A stretch of 64,000 bases of DNA. It comes from Copromyces sp. CBS 386.78 (lineage: Eukaryota > Ascomycota > Sordariomycetes > Sordariales > Sordariaceae). Under the pieces are notes generated by a model. It ran no database searches. It saw nothing but the letters and a program-made list of their open reading frames with translations, and was not told the origin of the DNA. The stretch covers positions 87,267-151,266 of the forward strand of contig MU839191.1 in the NCBI GenBank assembly GCA_030685235.1, in the 5' to 3' direction. Numbering within the stretch: position 1 is the stretch's first letter; each line of letters opens with the position of its first letter. This document shows, one piece after another, positions 1 through 11,121 of this stretch. The translations under genes were made by a program, and so were the position numbers.

Positions 1-123
1 TGCACAATTTCACAAGCTCACAAAGAGACAGCACACAGGAAGTTCAGGACAGTCCATTACATATTACTACTCACGATTCTCATGTCATTATCCCAGCCAT
101 TGCTTCATCCCACCACTATCCAC

Positions 124-642
124 TTAAAACAGCTTATAAGTCTCAATAGCCTCCTCAAAGCTCTCAATGACCGGGACAGTCAGACTCCTAGCAAAGTCCT
201 GGAACAGCTCCGGGATCTTGGAGATAACAACATCGTTCAACTCCTCGGTCGCCTTTTTCTCGAGCTTGAGGTTAAGCAGGATGGTTGGGGACAGCAAAAG
301 CTTGTCGAACTTGGGCTTGGAGGCGATGATGGCGGTGATGGTCTGGTTGACCGATGAGGCGAGATTTTGAGTCTTTTGGCCGACGCCGAGGGCGCCCAGG
401 GTATCGAGCTCCTCGGAGGCTTCGGCGGTCTTGGTGCCGCGGTTGATATTGGCCAGCAGGGAGGTACTCTCGCTGACGATGGGGATGACGGTCAAAAGCT
501 TGCCGTTCCACGTGTCGACGTAGTTCTTGAGCTTGAGCGTCGACAGGTTGATGGTGCCGAGGGCGGTTTGGATGGAGGCGGCGTCGGCGGCGACGGTGGA
601 GGCCAGTATGGCGACCGGGGCGAGGAGGGTCGTAAATTTCAT
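124..642 (-). CDS. HsbA-like secreted cell-surface protein
   Basis: An intronless 172-residue protein. It starts MKFTTLLAPVAILAS, a typical signal peptide with likely cleavage near residue 20 (AADA). The mature part is a mostly helical, Ala/Leu/Thr-rich domain of about 150 residues with one NQT glycosylation sequon. Length, layout and pattern fit the hydrophobic surface binding protein A (HsbA/PF12296) family, which also covers the antigenic cell-wall galactomannoproteins. HsbA binds hydrophobic surfaces and can recruit secreted hydrolases; that role here is inferred from the family. The ATG at 640-642 is the first in frame with the signal peptide, and no intron is needed. It faces away from the next gene, with a long upstream region that could hold its promoter. 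The family call rests on pattern recognition rather than a search. Confidence 0.75.
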   Translation of the reverse strand: MKFTTLLAPVAILASTVAADAASIQTALGTINLSTLKLKNYVDTWNGKLLTVIPIVSESTSLLANINRGTKTAEASEELDTLGALGVGQKTQNLASSVNQTITAIIASKPKFDKLLLSPTILLNLKLEKKATEELNDVVISKIPELFQDFARSLTVPVIESFEEAIETYKLF

Positions 643-2297
643 CTTGAAGGTCTTGGGTGAAGTTGGTTGATGAGAGTGGATATGGTGAGTGGGTGAGAAG
701 AGGACACCGGTCGGTTCTGGAACACTGGGAACACCGGGGAAAAGTGTTATAGAAGTGAAGAGATCGACGAGGGCTCAGTATCTCCTGGGACAAAAACTGG
801 AGATGGTCTGTCCCCCTTATACTCGCCTTTCACAAGCAACCTGGTCCTCTCATCCTGAAAGACGACAAGATCGTCGCCGAGGCAGACTCTTTGTCATGCC
901 CAAGTAGCCATCGTGAGTTCTTGCTTACCCCGCCTATGATCAACTTGAATGCTACTCGACCTTTCCATTTTGCGGGGAAGACCAGCAAGCCCGAGACCAG
1001 ATCTTTCCGTGCCTGGAAGACAGTTTAATCTGTAGCATCGTGCCATCAGCAACAGCGTTCAACGCGGAGGTTTGATTGAAAAAACGGAGGTGCGAAAGCA
1101 ATGGTTTTCTGCAGGCAACGCATGTCAAGTCATGGATAACATGGCAGCATGGCTTTGGGGGGTGAGATCGATCAGGTGTATTGCTCCATGTGGTATGGCC
1201 TCGTCGGCGGTGAATCCCATTTCAAGTTTGCAGCTCGAGATTTCAGGCCTTGAGCGGCGGTTGGGATGACGTTGGGAGGTGTTGGAGGTCGTGGTGAGGA
1301 GGACGGCATCTTCAGGGGTAACTAGCCGTGGAGGGTAAGGTGCAATGCGGGGGGGCAGGGACGTTGACGGCTGATTGGGAGAAAACCTTGCCAAGTCGAT
1401 CCCTCGGCGATTTCGTTCAGATGGGTAGCATTTGTGGTTATCAGGTAGCATGTGAATGGGATCGGCGCCCCCGAGTGCTTTTGCGGGTGAGGCGTGGGAG
1501 GGTGTTGGGGATGGTAAGCCCCAGTGAGCCCAAACATAAACACGAATGAAAGAGGCGAAAATCGCCAGAGGAACTGGGGACGCCTGGCAATACAGCTCGT
1601 TTATTCTCGTCGACCTTGGGTAAAATTGTTTCTCGACTCTGAAAGTTCAAAAGAGCCGACTTGAACGTAAGTGTGAAAAGTCTCGACGGAAGAGACAGTT
1701 TACGTCCAAGAGTTTGTCACAGGCTACGGCACCTCGGTATTCATCACTGATCAATGCGAATACGGGCCGTGCCTTGAGAATGGGAATGGGCATGTGTGAA
1801 CCGTGTAGGGCTTGAAGGAAGGCTGAAGGCAGCCAACGACCCATGTCGTGTGTTCTGAAGGAAACATTACTGCATTTGATATGTAATGTAGTACTTTATC
1901 CAATCCCTAAAGCGCTTCGAGACCCATATTAGACCGCAGGGTATCTTCCGTTCTCTAAAAGACCTCTATGTCCATCCCGTAGGCACCAGCGTCCATTAAA
2001 AGCGATGCTGTGCCGTCTCAAATGTCTCCGAACAATGAATATTGTATGAAGACGAGCCTCTTTCGCATGGGAAGTGGAATATCTCCTTACTCATGCGTCT
2101 CCTCGGACTGTCATAACCGTCCACCAGCTCATGTTATTTCATACACCACTTGGAGGCGTCAGCCCCGTTGTGAACATAAAAAGGTGTGTTGGAACCTCCG
2201 CTCAAGTTGCCAAGTTGGCGCGTGAAGAAAGACAAGCGTCTCACGCAGGTGACGCGTAGTAGCCCTGTGGAGGTACAGCAGGCTGCTGTTGAGAGCC
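643..2297. other. intergenic, no supported gene
   Basis: This 1.65-kb stretch lies between two minus-strand genes and holds the upstream region of the HsbA-like gene and the 3' flank of the tetraspan gene. Open frames of 60-108 codons occur on both strands, but they overlap each other, lack splice or codon-bias support and resemble no family I know. I see no RNA gene or repeat. Confidence 0.5.
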
Positions 2298-3252
2298 CTA
2301 TGGGATTGCTGAAGGTTGCTGCGCAACGGGGGCGTAATAACCGTTATACATCATGGTTTGCTGAGGAGGCATCGGATGCTGTCCAGCTACCATATGCTGA
2401 GGTATTTGGTCCATCGGCATCGGTACGGGTACTGGGACTCGGACGTAGGTGATTCTTCGTGCCTTGTTTGTCGAATTGACGATGTGTGTTTCAACACAAG
2501 CGCGGACGAAGAGAAAGAAGTGGATGATCCAAAGGATGATGGAAAACGCAAACAAGGTTCGCATGAGATCGCTTAGGAGGTTGAGAATTTCGATCTCATC
2601 TTCATCGTAGTGTTTCATAAAGCCGACGGCGCAAACGCCACCGATTCCGGCACCCAAGGAAGCCACAAGTACGATGATCAGTTGAACACCGACATGAGCT
2701 CCGGGGTGGATGCCTCGACGTTCTTTGGAGAAATATACTGTTAGTAGTTCAGCCACGGTCCATAAAATCGCTAGCCCAGCCTAGAGATCATTAGTTAGCA
2801 CACGGACATGTAGAGAGATACGTTATCGCATGAGTGAAGCCGATAAGGGCAGAACATACTGCTGAGGCCTCAATACCAAAAACGATATCTACTTCCCACG
2901 GATTCCCCCATTGTGTGGTATAGGTGCCCAGTGCCAGACCAACACCCAGGATGATGGCAGAGCACACAAGAGATGCGGTCTGGAAAGCGAGCTTCACAAC
3001 GTGCCATTTCTTGCTGTAGGCAATTTCCGCACCAGGGAGACGCAGAGGAAAAGGTTGGTATGTGCCCCCGTATCCAAACGGTACAGGCGCCTGTTGCTGT
3101 TGGAAAACCGGAGAATTCTTGTCCTGAGTGATTGGATGAGGCGGAGGCAGAACCTGAGGCAGGAGTGGCACTGCTTGTCTGGCTGCGATTCCATCATTAC
3201 CAGATCGTTGCTGCGCAGCCATCGTGCTGCTGGACGGTCCAGCTGCTGCCAT
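2298..3252 (-). CDS. four-TM MARVEL-like membrane protein
   Basis: Two exons, 3252-2860 and 2780-2298, separated by a 79-bp intron (donor GTATGT, branch TGCTAAC, acceptor CTAG) that keeps the frame in phase 0. The product is 291 residues. The N-terminal ~85 residues are Pro/Gln-rich and disordered. Four hydrophobic segments follow: one around VCSAIILGVGLAL, one completed across the splice junction (EASA joined to AGLAILWTVAELL), one around LIIVLVASLGAGIGG, and one around LFAFSIILWIIHFFLF. A Pro/Met/Gln-rich tail ends the protein. Four helices with short loops and low-complexity tails is the usual layout of fungal MARVEL-domain proteins of plasma membrane or vesicles; the family name is a suggestion. 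The open frame runs on 14 codons upstream of the chosen start, but only from a TTG, so the ATG at 3250-3252 is preferred. Confidence 0.72.
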
Positions 3253-3991
3253 TCTGTCCGTTCGCTTGGCCGATTCTTTGATGTCCGTTATCAAAATATT
3301 AGTTGTAATTCAATTGACCGGTTATTAAGCGCGAAAAGAGCGATGGGCGCGACAACGACGATGATGTCGGCGAGAGAATGTCGATGAATAAACGAGAGAA
3401 TATGCGCAAGATGCGCAAGATGCACATGAAGTTGTGAAGAGCGAGCGACAGTCGACAAACCGGTGGTGGCGTGCCAAAGAAAGAAAGGGAGGAATGAGAT
3501 TTTCAAGATTGCAATGCAACGGGCCAGACGCAGGCTGCCATTGCCCGACTTTGGCGCACTTCTCGAGTTCCAAACTTCAGGGTCTCTTTTACGAACCTAT
3601 CGTATAGCGGTTTAGCGGCGTCTTGGCGTCAGGATATGGCCAATCAGCCGACGTGGCTGCCTAAGCCCCTTGCCGGCATTGTGCTGGTTGACTGCAACGG
3701 GCAGTTTGATCCAGACCCTAGCTTTCGTAACAGACAAAGAGTCCTAGGAATGGGAATTGATAATGGGAAAGCGGACCATTAACGGATATAAGGCGGGTCA
3801 GTATTGGATCATAAGCCATTTGACTTTGACACGGTGTTAGCTCACCTCTTTCAGTTATCATGGTCACCTTGGTTCCTCTTGGGGCAAAATATGGTGAGGA
3901 TTACATGTAATAGTCACGACCGCAACGGAAAGGCTGAAACCAAAGATGACATGGCTGTTCGAGAAGGGAAGTATGCTATAGTTTATCGTGG
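3253..3991. other. intergenic, promoter side of the tetraspan gene
   Basis: A 739-bp gap between the 3' end of sec11 and the start of the tetraspan gene, both on the minus strand. It must contain the promoter of the latter. A short direct repeat (GATGCGCAA-type, twice near 3402-3422) is visible. No credible coding region or RNA gene was seen. Confidence 0.5.
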
Positions 3992-4739
3992 CTATTCGCG
4001 CTGTAAAACCACCACCAAGCCCATGAGTCCGAGCATGACAGTCTTGAGCCATGGGTGCTCGGATAGAAGAATGGTAACGTAGCCAACAAAAGGAATGTAG
4101 GCAAAGACGCTCCTGTTTGAAGGGTAAATGTTAGCAAAATAATCGTAACGCCTTGGTACAGGCTGAAGCCAAAATCATCATACCCGATAATGTCTTTCCT
4201 AACCAGGTAATCCTGTCCACTTGCGTAGAGCTCTGTATCGTCCGAGACGTTGTTGTCTCCCTTTGTGAGCAGCTTCGCTTCGGGTCTTTCGAGGCAGGGA
4301 GTCCTATGGTCAGCCGTATGCCCGGGACAGCGTGTAGCAGATGGGAAACGAACCCCTTTCCAAACTTCCTGACTATCCTGTGCACGATAGGGATATCCTT
4401 GCCCTTCACATTGTACACGACAACCTCTCCAACACTGGTTTCGGCCACGAAGTTGCGGTTCCACAAGAACAAGAGGTCGCCGCGTTGGAAGGCTGGCTCC
4501 ATGCTACCGGACAGGACGACGACGATCGGGGATGGCGAGTCTGAGATGACCGAGAGACCTTTCCACATCTGCGAGAAGGAAGCTGGTTAGCATGCTGTCG
4601 GTGATGCTATATAGAGACAAAAGGAATCTAGCAGAGGGCAGCTAGCGCAAGAACACACCATGAATGCAGTGGACAGTATCAGGCCAAAGTTCATAAGCTG
4701 GACGGCAGCTTGCCGCGGGTTTGCGAGGCCTGACAACAT
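3992..4739 (-). CDS. sec11: signal peptidase complex catalytic subunit Sec11
   Basis: Four exons: 4739-4659, 4568-4354, 4303-4184 and 4112-3992. The introns are 90, 50 and 71 bp with GTGTGT, GTTCGT and GTATGA donors; all junctions keep frame and give 178 residues, near the usual ~170. The protein is the ER-membrane serine protease that removes signal peptides during translocation. An N-terminal hydrophobic helix (about residues 14-36) precedes the conserved box VLSGSMEP, whose Ser49 is the nucleophile of the family. His90 (IVHR) and the Asp cluster in KGDNNVSDD (115, 120, 121) supply the other catalytic positions. A C-terminal hydrophobic helix (about 142-175) closes the protein. The start is the ATG at 4737-4739, which gives the family-typical leader [16 protein letters not shown]. 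It diverges from the FAR-17a-like gene, with 1.1 kb between. Confidence 0.95.
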
Positions 4740-5855
4740 GGCGACGGCGGGAGAGCAGGAGCGATGCTCAAGTTCGGTATGGTATACTGCAAAGGACGTC
4801 TGTTGTTGGGTGTTTTGATGTCGGCGAAGTCAATGCGCAAGTTCGGAGTAGCTGTTTCCTCTAGCTAAGGTAGGTAAATGTTCTCGAGTGTCGGCTTGTC
4901 GCTGCCGTTGAGGTTCGCGATTGACATCAGAGCCAGGGACAGCGTAAGCGGACACGGTGACAAGAAAGCCGCGAAATGGCAGCTTCTGATTGGGGGTTGC
5001 GGCTAGAAGAGACCCACTAGGTTCCATCTCGAAGGGCCCCACAAGGCATTCAAATCCCTGCGGCGTTTTGAGGTTCCTCTTCCTCTTGGCAACTTCAACC
5101 TCAAGGATCCTCTTGAGCGCATCTCAACATGGAAATCCCGAACTCCATGTCTATAGTTCCTCAAGTGTTTAACCTCGGCTCTTTTAACCTGAATCTCCAA
5201 TGCAAGCTATTATTGCCTGCCCATATACACGCGTCACAGCAAACGCTTGTGGTCAGTGGTCCATGACATATATAGGTAATCACACACCTCTTATCAAAAT
5301 CGTCATTCTTCCCAGGGAAAGCAGCTACTGGAGTATAAGAGGTCGATACCCGACCAATGGCGTGACCGCTACCTTTTCGGTTAACCAGTTTTCTGCACCA
5401 AGATGCTATTTTCTTCTGTACTCCGTCACTTCCTCGAAAGAAAGGGCAATCGTGTTTCTCATGGTCATGACTCCCTTCTCTTTTCCGGCCGAGTTCCAGT
5501 CATTCCTGCCTCTTTCGGATGATTGTGCTTTCTGGTTGCTTTCGTTGAAACTACGCCTTTTTACCTAGAGGTACCTCTACCTAGGTATTTGGGTTTACAT
5601 GCAGGCAATGGAGCAGTGACAGACGGTTTGTACGTCGCTACCTCCACGTTATCATCTTCTGGTTCGTGGAAGGAGTAGCTAGTGTCAAGGAGACTGGCAG
5701 AGAACGCATTTCTTTGCCTGGTTATCATGGTTTCCTCTGAACACCCTTCTTACTGATTCATCTTCCTCCCCAAGTAGTCGGCTGTGTTCGCTCCCCTGTG
5801 CCTCTAACTTTGCTGAATTTTACCTCGAACGACCAGTCCTCCCTTGCTCGTCAAC
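4740..5855. other. divergent intergenic region
   Basis: A shared upstream region for sec11 (-) and the FAR-17a-like gene (+). It contains a 12-bp palindrome AGAGGTACCTCT near 5567-5578 followed at once by CTACCTAGGTA, a motif type common in intergenic DNA of filamentous fungi. A 122-codon open frame at 5200-5568 resembles no family and has no intron or codon support, so I do not call it. Confidence 0.45.
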
Positions 5856-7135
5856 ATGTCGACCGGCAACGAGGCAACGGAACGGAGCTCGCTCCTGGGC
5901 CGTGATCTACCCCGGCCAAATGGACTTGTCCAAGACCATGTACGACACAAGACAATCTGTTGCGCACACGTCTTGGATCATACTGACAGCTTACATAGCC
6001 CATCTTCCTCCGCGTATGCCACGCTCCATGGGGCTTTATCAACCAGACCACTCTTGTCGCCATCAGAGGCCTGATTCTGATCTATCTTACCATCCTTGCG
6101 CCCATGCTGCTTGACTACAAACTCTACAAGCGGGAAGATGGCGACTCGCCCTTGCGCATCATCTTTCAGTTTTCGACCATCACTTTCGTTCTGCTGTGGC
6201 GCTACCACTTGGCCACGTTTGTATGTCCCTTGTCACTCTCGGGCAGCTGTCTTGCATTTTGGTGCTAACCTAACCCCTCGCTTAGTGCTGGAGCTATACG
6301 CACCTCTATTATCCTGATCTCGATGAGGAAGACAACACCTGGGAGACAGCTCTGCTACGAAAGATGTCGCCGCCTGAACAGACTATCACCTCTCGCAACC
6401 GATTCTACTTCAGCTTGTATTACACAGTGTCTCACGTGTTTGCCTTCATGAACATCTTCATCTTCTGGGCCTTCGTAGTGCCGAAGGGTCACGGCGACCT
6501 ACCAAGAGACAGACAAAGGGGTGGTGGCGGAGATGATGCCGGGAGTCTCGAGGGTATGTTCTCACTGAGATTAGACTCTCATCGAAAGCGCACTAATGAG
6601 ACTAGATGGAGGAGGTTTTTTTGGTCATGGGTGGTTTGAACCTTTCTGCGTTCTGAACCTCTGGGGTTATACAGCACTCCTCGCTCTCTTCGAGATATTG
6701 CTGCTGAACAGCATCAAACGCCAGATTGTAAGTTGTCGAGTATCTTGATGTGACAAGAAGACTAATGACTCTGAAAAGCCCGTACACACGCATATTATTG
6801 GCTTGGTGTTCATTTTGTGCGCCTACCTCGGCTGGGCTTCCTTTGGAAAGCTCTTCATCGGCCGCGCCCCTTACTTCTGGCTGGACCCTGAGTTTGTTCG
6901 GTACAGAGAACTCATGTTTGGATACTGCGCTTTGTTTGTGGCTCTGGGACCTGCCTGTAAGTCACATCTGCTTCCCCAGTTCGGTGACAGGACCCTCCAG
7001 CTGACCACAAGTGCTCTGATAGTTTTCGCCTTCATGTATGGCCTCATTGGTCTGCGTGAAGAATTGGCTGAGAAATATGGCAGCCCAAGTCAAGTCAGTA
7101 CCCCAGAAGGCTCGCAGCAGGGAGATCAAGAGTGA
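5856..7135 (+). CDS. FAR-17a/AIG1-like multipass membrane protein
   Basis: Five exons: 5856-5939, 5999-6220, 6286-6553, 6606-6727 and 6779-7135. The introns are 59, 65, 52 and 51 bp with GTACGA, GTATGT, GTATGT and GTAAGT donors. All junctions are in frame and give 350 residues. Hydrophobic segments occur around LVAIRGLILIYLTILAPML, IIFQFSTITFVLLW, YYTVSHVFAFMNIFIFWAF, LNLWGYTALLALFEILLL, IIGLVFILCAYLGW and TTSALIVFAFMYGLIG. The block LNLWGY followed by an acidic helix, PVHTHIIG, and later PYFWLDP is the pattern of the FAR-17a/AIG1/ADTRP family (PF04750), whose animal members hydrolyse fatty-acid esters of hydroxy fatty acids using a Thr and a His. His235 or His237 is the likely equivalent. 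An insertion rich in Gly and Asp lies near residues 175-195. The enzyme role is inferred from the family. Confidence 0.75.
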
Positions 7136-8677
7136 GACGGATAGGTTGGTCCCTGTTTTGATAAGATGTGGCTTGCCACAGAAGAAGTTCCTGCGAGATG
7201 GAGACCCTCTACGTTGTCCTTCCGCCCTTGTCCCTACACACCCTTTTCCGTCATGATTTTAACCGATACTGAATCATGTTCCTTTCCCCAGCAGTGCTGT
7301 CCCTGCACTCGACGGCTGTATAGACGGTACCTACCTAAGCCACGTAGATAGCCATAAAGAGCATGGAACTATCCCTTGAACTGACTTTAATTATCCTGTG
7401 ATGAAATTAGCAATCTTCCAAGCATCAGACATCACCAGAAGTACTAAAGAAGTCCCCTGGTTGTGGAACTGAACAAACTCCCAGTCCCTGACCCCCTGCT
7501 GCCACGCAGCCGGAGCGGAGCCGCGGAGCTTTGTTTCGCGTCCCCACCACCGTCCCCTAGCGTCCCATTGCCGTCGATCTCTGCGGGGTCAAGAGGACGG
7601 CCCGGCCCCTTGTCCGGCTGAGAATTGCCCAGATCGATGTCTTTAAGTGCGCATTTACGTGACAACAAGACAAATGATGCCGACCAACGTTGACATGTCT
7701 ACAAAGTCAACAGCACGAATACAAGGCGAGCCTTGGTCTCCGCGGAGATTCGAGAAGGTTTGGAGTGACCAAGTACCTGTGCCAATGGGAGGGATCGGAC
7801 CAAACAATCCTCTTCGGTCATTGGATGAGCCATTCAAGCTTAGGCCAGGGCAGACGCCAAACGGAGGCCCCCTCGTCTGTTGACGTCGATGGACAGCTCA
7901 GCATTCAGGGCAGTCACTCTGCCTTCACGACTGTCCACTGAGCCATCACACGGATCAATCCCTAGAGGAAAGCAAACTACGTACGCCATGCCGCAGAGGG
8001 AGAGAACGAAGTCGAAGCACGCGGGACTGATGGAGGGCAACCCTCTTTCCGGAAGCGCCGTCGTACACACCCTCATTCAGCATGCACCAAGGCAGGCTGC
8101 AACATGCAGTCAGTGCAACCAACCGCACGTCGTCTGAGCGCGGTGAATGGACGATAAATCGATTTCCAGAACATGGCCCCTGTCTCTGGTTGACGATTCA
8201 CGATCCTGACGGTTCTTGGTTTGACAAATTCTTGTTGGACACTTAACATGACCCCTGTCGATACAACCAACAACCGCCGTCCCCGCCCTGCTTTAGTTCG
8301 CTTCCCATGAATCCGGCATCACGCCTTCACATTGGCCGTGAGGCTGTCAACGACGGTATAAGTATGCCGTCAACCCCTCCCTTACCACACTTCCTCTTCT
8401 GGTTCTTGCTCCCTGTCCCCCCATCTCCCCCCAACACACAACCAAAGGGCTGCAAAGTGTTTGCTGGTGTTGTCTCGAGGTTCATTCGGTAGAGATAGCA
8501 CCACCCCGGGCCCTGTCAATCCTTCTTTTGTGCTTCCCCCTTCCTTCCCTCCTTCTTTTTCTTTTCTCCGGTCCTTCATCTGTTTCGTCGCTCTCTTGAC
8601 AATCTGAAAAGTTATCATCTGGATATCCCGTCAACACCGCCACCATTTTCCGATTCATCTTCCCCAAGACCGCCACC
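7136..8677. other. intergenic, upstream of the BTB gene
   Basis: A 1.54-kb gap between two plus-strand genes. The last ~200 bases before 8678 are strongly pyrimidine-rich (runs of CT and CCTT), as in 5' leaders of expressed fungal genes. Small open frames on both strands overlap without support. Confidence 0.45.
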
Positions 8678-9715
8678 ATGTTCAAGCGCTCGTTCCAATC
8701 CCGCGATGCTAGCAGCTCCCAGAGGGAGCCTGCCCAAAAATCAACCAGTGCGGATTCGCAACATCGGGTGGACAAGTCTGCAAGACTCGCCAAGCGATCG
8801 AAACGGGATCTCCAGAAGCTGTCGAACCTCAAGCAGTCGCTCACAGGCGAGAACTCTTCGCGCAAAGAACACCAGTCAACGCAAGCGAAGCCAGCCAAGG
8901 AGCCACTCGTCATCACTCCTGCTCCCATTGTTACCATCACCGTGGGCAGCGAAGGGCGACTGTTTGCTGCGCATGAAGATATCCTATGCCAGGCTCCTCT
9001 CTTCGAAAGGATGCTACGCGGAAACTATCCTAATGGGCAGCCCAAGAGAATCTTGCTCGAGGATGAAGAGCCGAAGGTCTTTAGCGCCATCCTCGAATAC
9101 CTCTACAAGGGCGACTACTACCCTCGCCTGCTACACAACCAGCAGCAGGACTCTTGGGAGCTCGAGGACTCTCTCTCTATCCCCACCGCCAGTCGGGCCG
9201 CACCCCTCACACCCCCGACAGGCAACAACTCACCACAACAACGCGCAGGCCAGGCCCCCTCTCCATCTGTCGAGCCGACCGTGTATCTCTCCAGCCTCAA
9301 CCAGTACTTGCTTCGCGACACGGTGGTCTACTGCGCCGCAGAACGCTACGGGCTGGAGGAACTCAAGAGGCTGGCGCTGCGAAAGCAAGGGTTGCAGACC
9401 GGCATCGACGTCGGCACCATCCTTCGCAGCGCGCAGTACTGCTATGCGCACACGCCCGACTCCGACAGTCGCCTGCGCGCCCATTACCTGGCACTCATCA
9501 TCCGGTGCCGCAAGACCTTCAAGCGCAGCGGCACCATGCAGGCCGAGATGGAGAAGGCCGGCAGCAGCAATGTGTACGGACAAGGCAGTGGGAAACTGTT
9601 CTTCGACCTGTTCGTTGCCATGTGTAACCACCTCGACGACGTCATTGACTTGAGCAATGCGGCGACGCGGACGCCCCAGTTACTTTCTTCATCTCACGAC
9701 GATACCCAACCATAA
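8678..9715 (+). CDS. BTB/POZ domain protein
   Basis: An intronless gene of 345 codons starting in the strong context CCGCCACCATG. The N-terminal ~80 residues are basic and Ser/Gln-rich. A BTB/POZ fold follows: VTITVGSEGRLFAAHEDIL (about 85-103), then APLFERMLRG and EPKVFSAILEYLYKGDYY (about 131-148), the usual beta-alpha core with the conserved H in the AAH step and the Y-LYKGDY end. A low-complexity insert rich in Pro, Thr and Gln (about 152-205) splits the domain before its last helices (LLRDTVVYCAAERYGLEELK, about 214-233). BTB proteins dimerise and often act as Cul3 ubiquitin-ligase adaptors or in transcription. No kelch, MATH or zinc-finger partner domain is present, so the role is open. 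Stop TAA at 9713-9715. Confidence 0.85.
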   Translation: MFKRSFQSRDASSSQREPAQKSTSADSQHRVDKSARLAKRSKRDLQKLSNLKQSLTGENSSRKEHQSTQAKPAKEPLVITPAPIVTITVGSEGRLFAAHEDILCQAPLFERMLRGNYPNGQPKRILLEDEEPKVFSAILEYLYKGDYYPRLLHNQQQDSWELEDSLSIPTASRAAPLTPPTGNNSPQQRAGQAPSPSVEPTVYLSSLNQYLLRDTVVYCAAERYGLEELKRLALRKQGLQTGIDVGTILRSAQYCYAHTPDSDSRLRAHYLALIIRCRKTFKRSGTMQAEMEKAGSSNVYGQGSGKLFFDLFVAMCNHLDDVIDLSNAATRTPQLLSSSHDDTQP

Positions 9716-10429
9716 TTTTTGCCAATTTGTTTTCGTTTATGCGTTCCTTTTCAACTGACGACGGAGTTCGGAAACGATATTGAACAACGTGGTGACCCTT
9801 GAGAGGGCGGATGCTTTGGTCATTCCCTTCATCGTGTCGCAAACAATAACACTGGCTTTACTGGCTTACAACAACGGACAACACACAAACGCAACTCAGA
9901 CTGATACCAATATCGGGGAGGCATTAACTTGCTTTTTTTTTCTCCGACATGCGTATACGGCGCTCGCAACTCAATCCTCTTTTTTTTTTTTCCTTTTGTC
10001 TATCGCTTGGACAGACCACGATGGCATACACATACCTTATGGATGAATCCCCTGGTTGGGTGATCAAACACCGTTTCGAATCAAATGGCAGCCTGCATGG
10101 CTGCTGGCTCGGGTAATCTGATATTCTATTTGGGAGAGACTTGTTAGCTGCATAGAGCAAGGAGCCACCCACTCACTCGCGCGGGTCGGTCGCTTTGATT
10201 AGCAGATTGGCCATGGCAGCTTTCATGATGTAATGAATGACTTCTTATGAGAATGATAACGAACACAGCTAGGGAAGAACAATGGGAATACTCAAATTCC
10301 ATAGCTGCGTTAACTAGCTGGCAAGCCCTCTCCTCACTTGGAGGACTATGTAGTGGAAAAACCTTGACCACCTCCCACAACCTTTCCTGTTCTTCTTCTT
10401 CTTCTTCAAATCAACTGTGATGACATCCA
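9716..10429. other. intergenic between convergent genes
   Basis: A 714-bp spacer between the 3' ends of the BTB gene and the DUF1349 gene. It contains homopolymer T runs near 9934-9942 and 9979-9991. No supported gene. Confidence 0.5.
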
Positions 10430-11121
10430 CTACTCCTCCCACTTAACCTCCCACCCCTTAGCCTTCACCACCAACTCCTCGTCCCCCTTCACATTCTTCT
10501 CCGGCCTAGCCGCCATAGCCACCACCTCCAACTCCCACTCCTCCTGCTTCTCTAGCCCATAAACCCAACAAATCTCCCTCAACGCAATCCTTTCCTTCTC
10601 CTCTCCGGTTTCCTCATCCACCACGATCCTATAAACCCAAATACTCTGTCCATGCTCATCCCCCGATTTTTCTACCAAAATAGTCGTCCATTCGGTTGGG
10701 GAAGTAAGCGGGGTAACGCTCCAATCAGCCCAATTATCCGTGGCGACGGTGGAAAGTTGGGGAGCGGATCGGTAGAATTCGATGCCGGTTTTGATCCATT
10801 TTGGCGGAACTTCCAAGGGCTCGTTGCGGCGTCGGAAAGCCAACAGGATACCGGCTTGGTCGTACCGTTCGCGCCAGGGGAAGGAGAAGGAACCGCGGGC
10901 GGAGAGGAAGGAGGTCAAGGGGCCGTGGGAGCGGGTGGAGGGGGGTGTGGCGGTTGGTGCTTTTTTTTTTTAAAGGGGTGGTCAGTAATGCTTGTGGGAA
11001 AAGGGGGAGAGGGGAGGGGAGAGGGTATACCATTGTCGATGTTGGTTGTGGGTGGTTTACGCCAGATGTCGGTGCCCGGGGCGGCGCGGATGGTGAAGAT
11101 GTCGGTGGTGGTGGCCGACAT
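10430..11121 (-). CDS. DUF1349 / REE1-like protein
   Basis: Two exons, 11121-11031 and 10959-10430, with a 71-bp intron (donor GTATAC, branch TACTGAC). Splicing in phase 1 gives 206 residues. The block RYDQAGILL, then PPKWIKTGIEFY, then STVATDNWADWSV (residues ~62-112) is the hallmark of the DUF1349 family (PF07081), predicted concanavalin A-like beta-sandwich proteins that include yeast Ree1, a regulator of enolase. The second half (WVYRIV to ICWVYGLE) completes the sandwich. No signal peptide or TM segment is seen, so it is probably cytosolic. The acceptor AG directly follows a run of 11 A residues rather than pyrimidines, which is unusual, but the reading frame supports it. It diverges from brf1 across 1.6 kb. 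The biochemical function is unknown. Confidence 0.82.

Noticed and set aside
5200..5568. 122-codon open frame on the plus strand upstream of the FAR-17a-like gene
   Set aside because: No family resemblance, signal, splice support or coding-like composition; lies in a promoter region.
8706..9653. 315-codon open frame overlapping the BTB gene in another frame
   Set aside because: Ser/Arg-rich product typical of a shifted frame of a GC-rich gene; the BTB frame explains the DNA.
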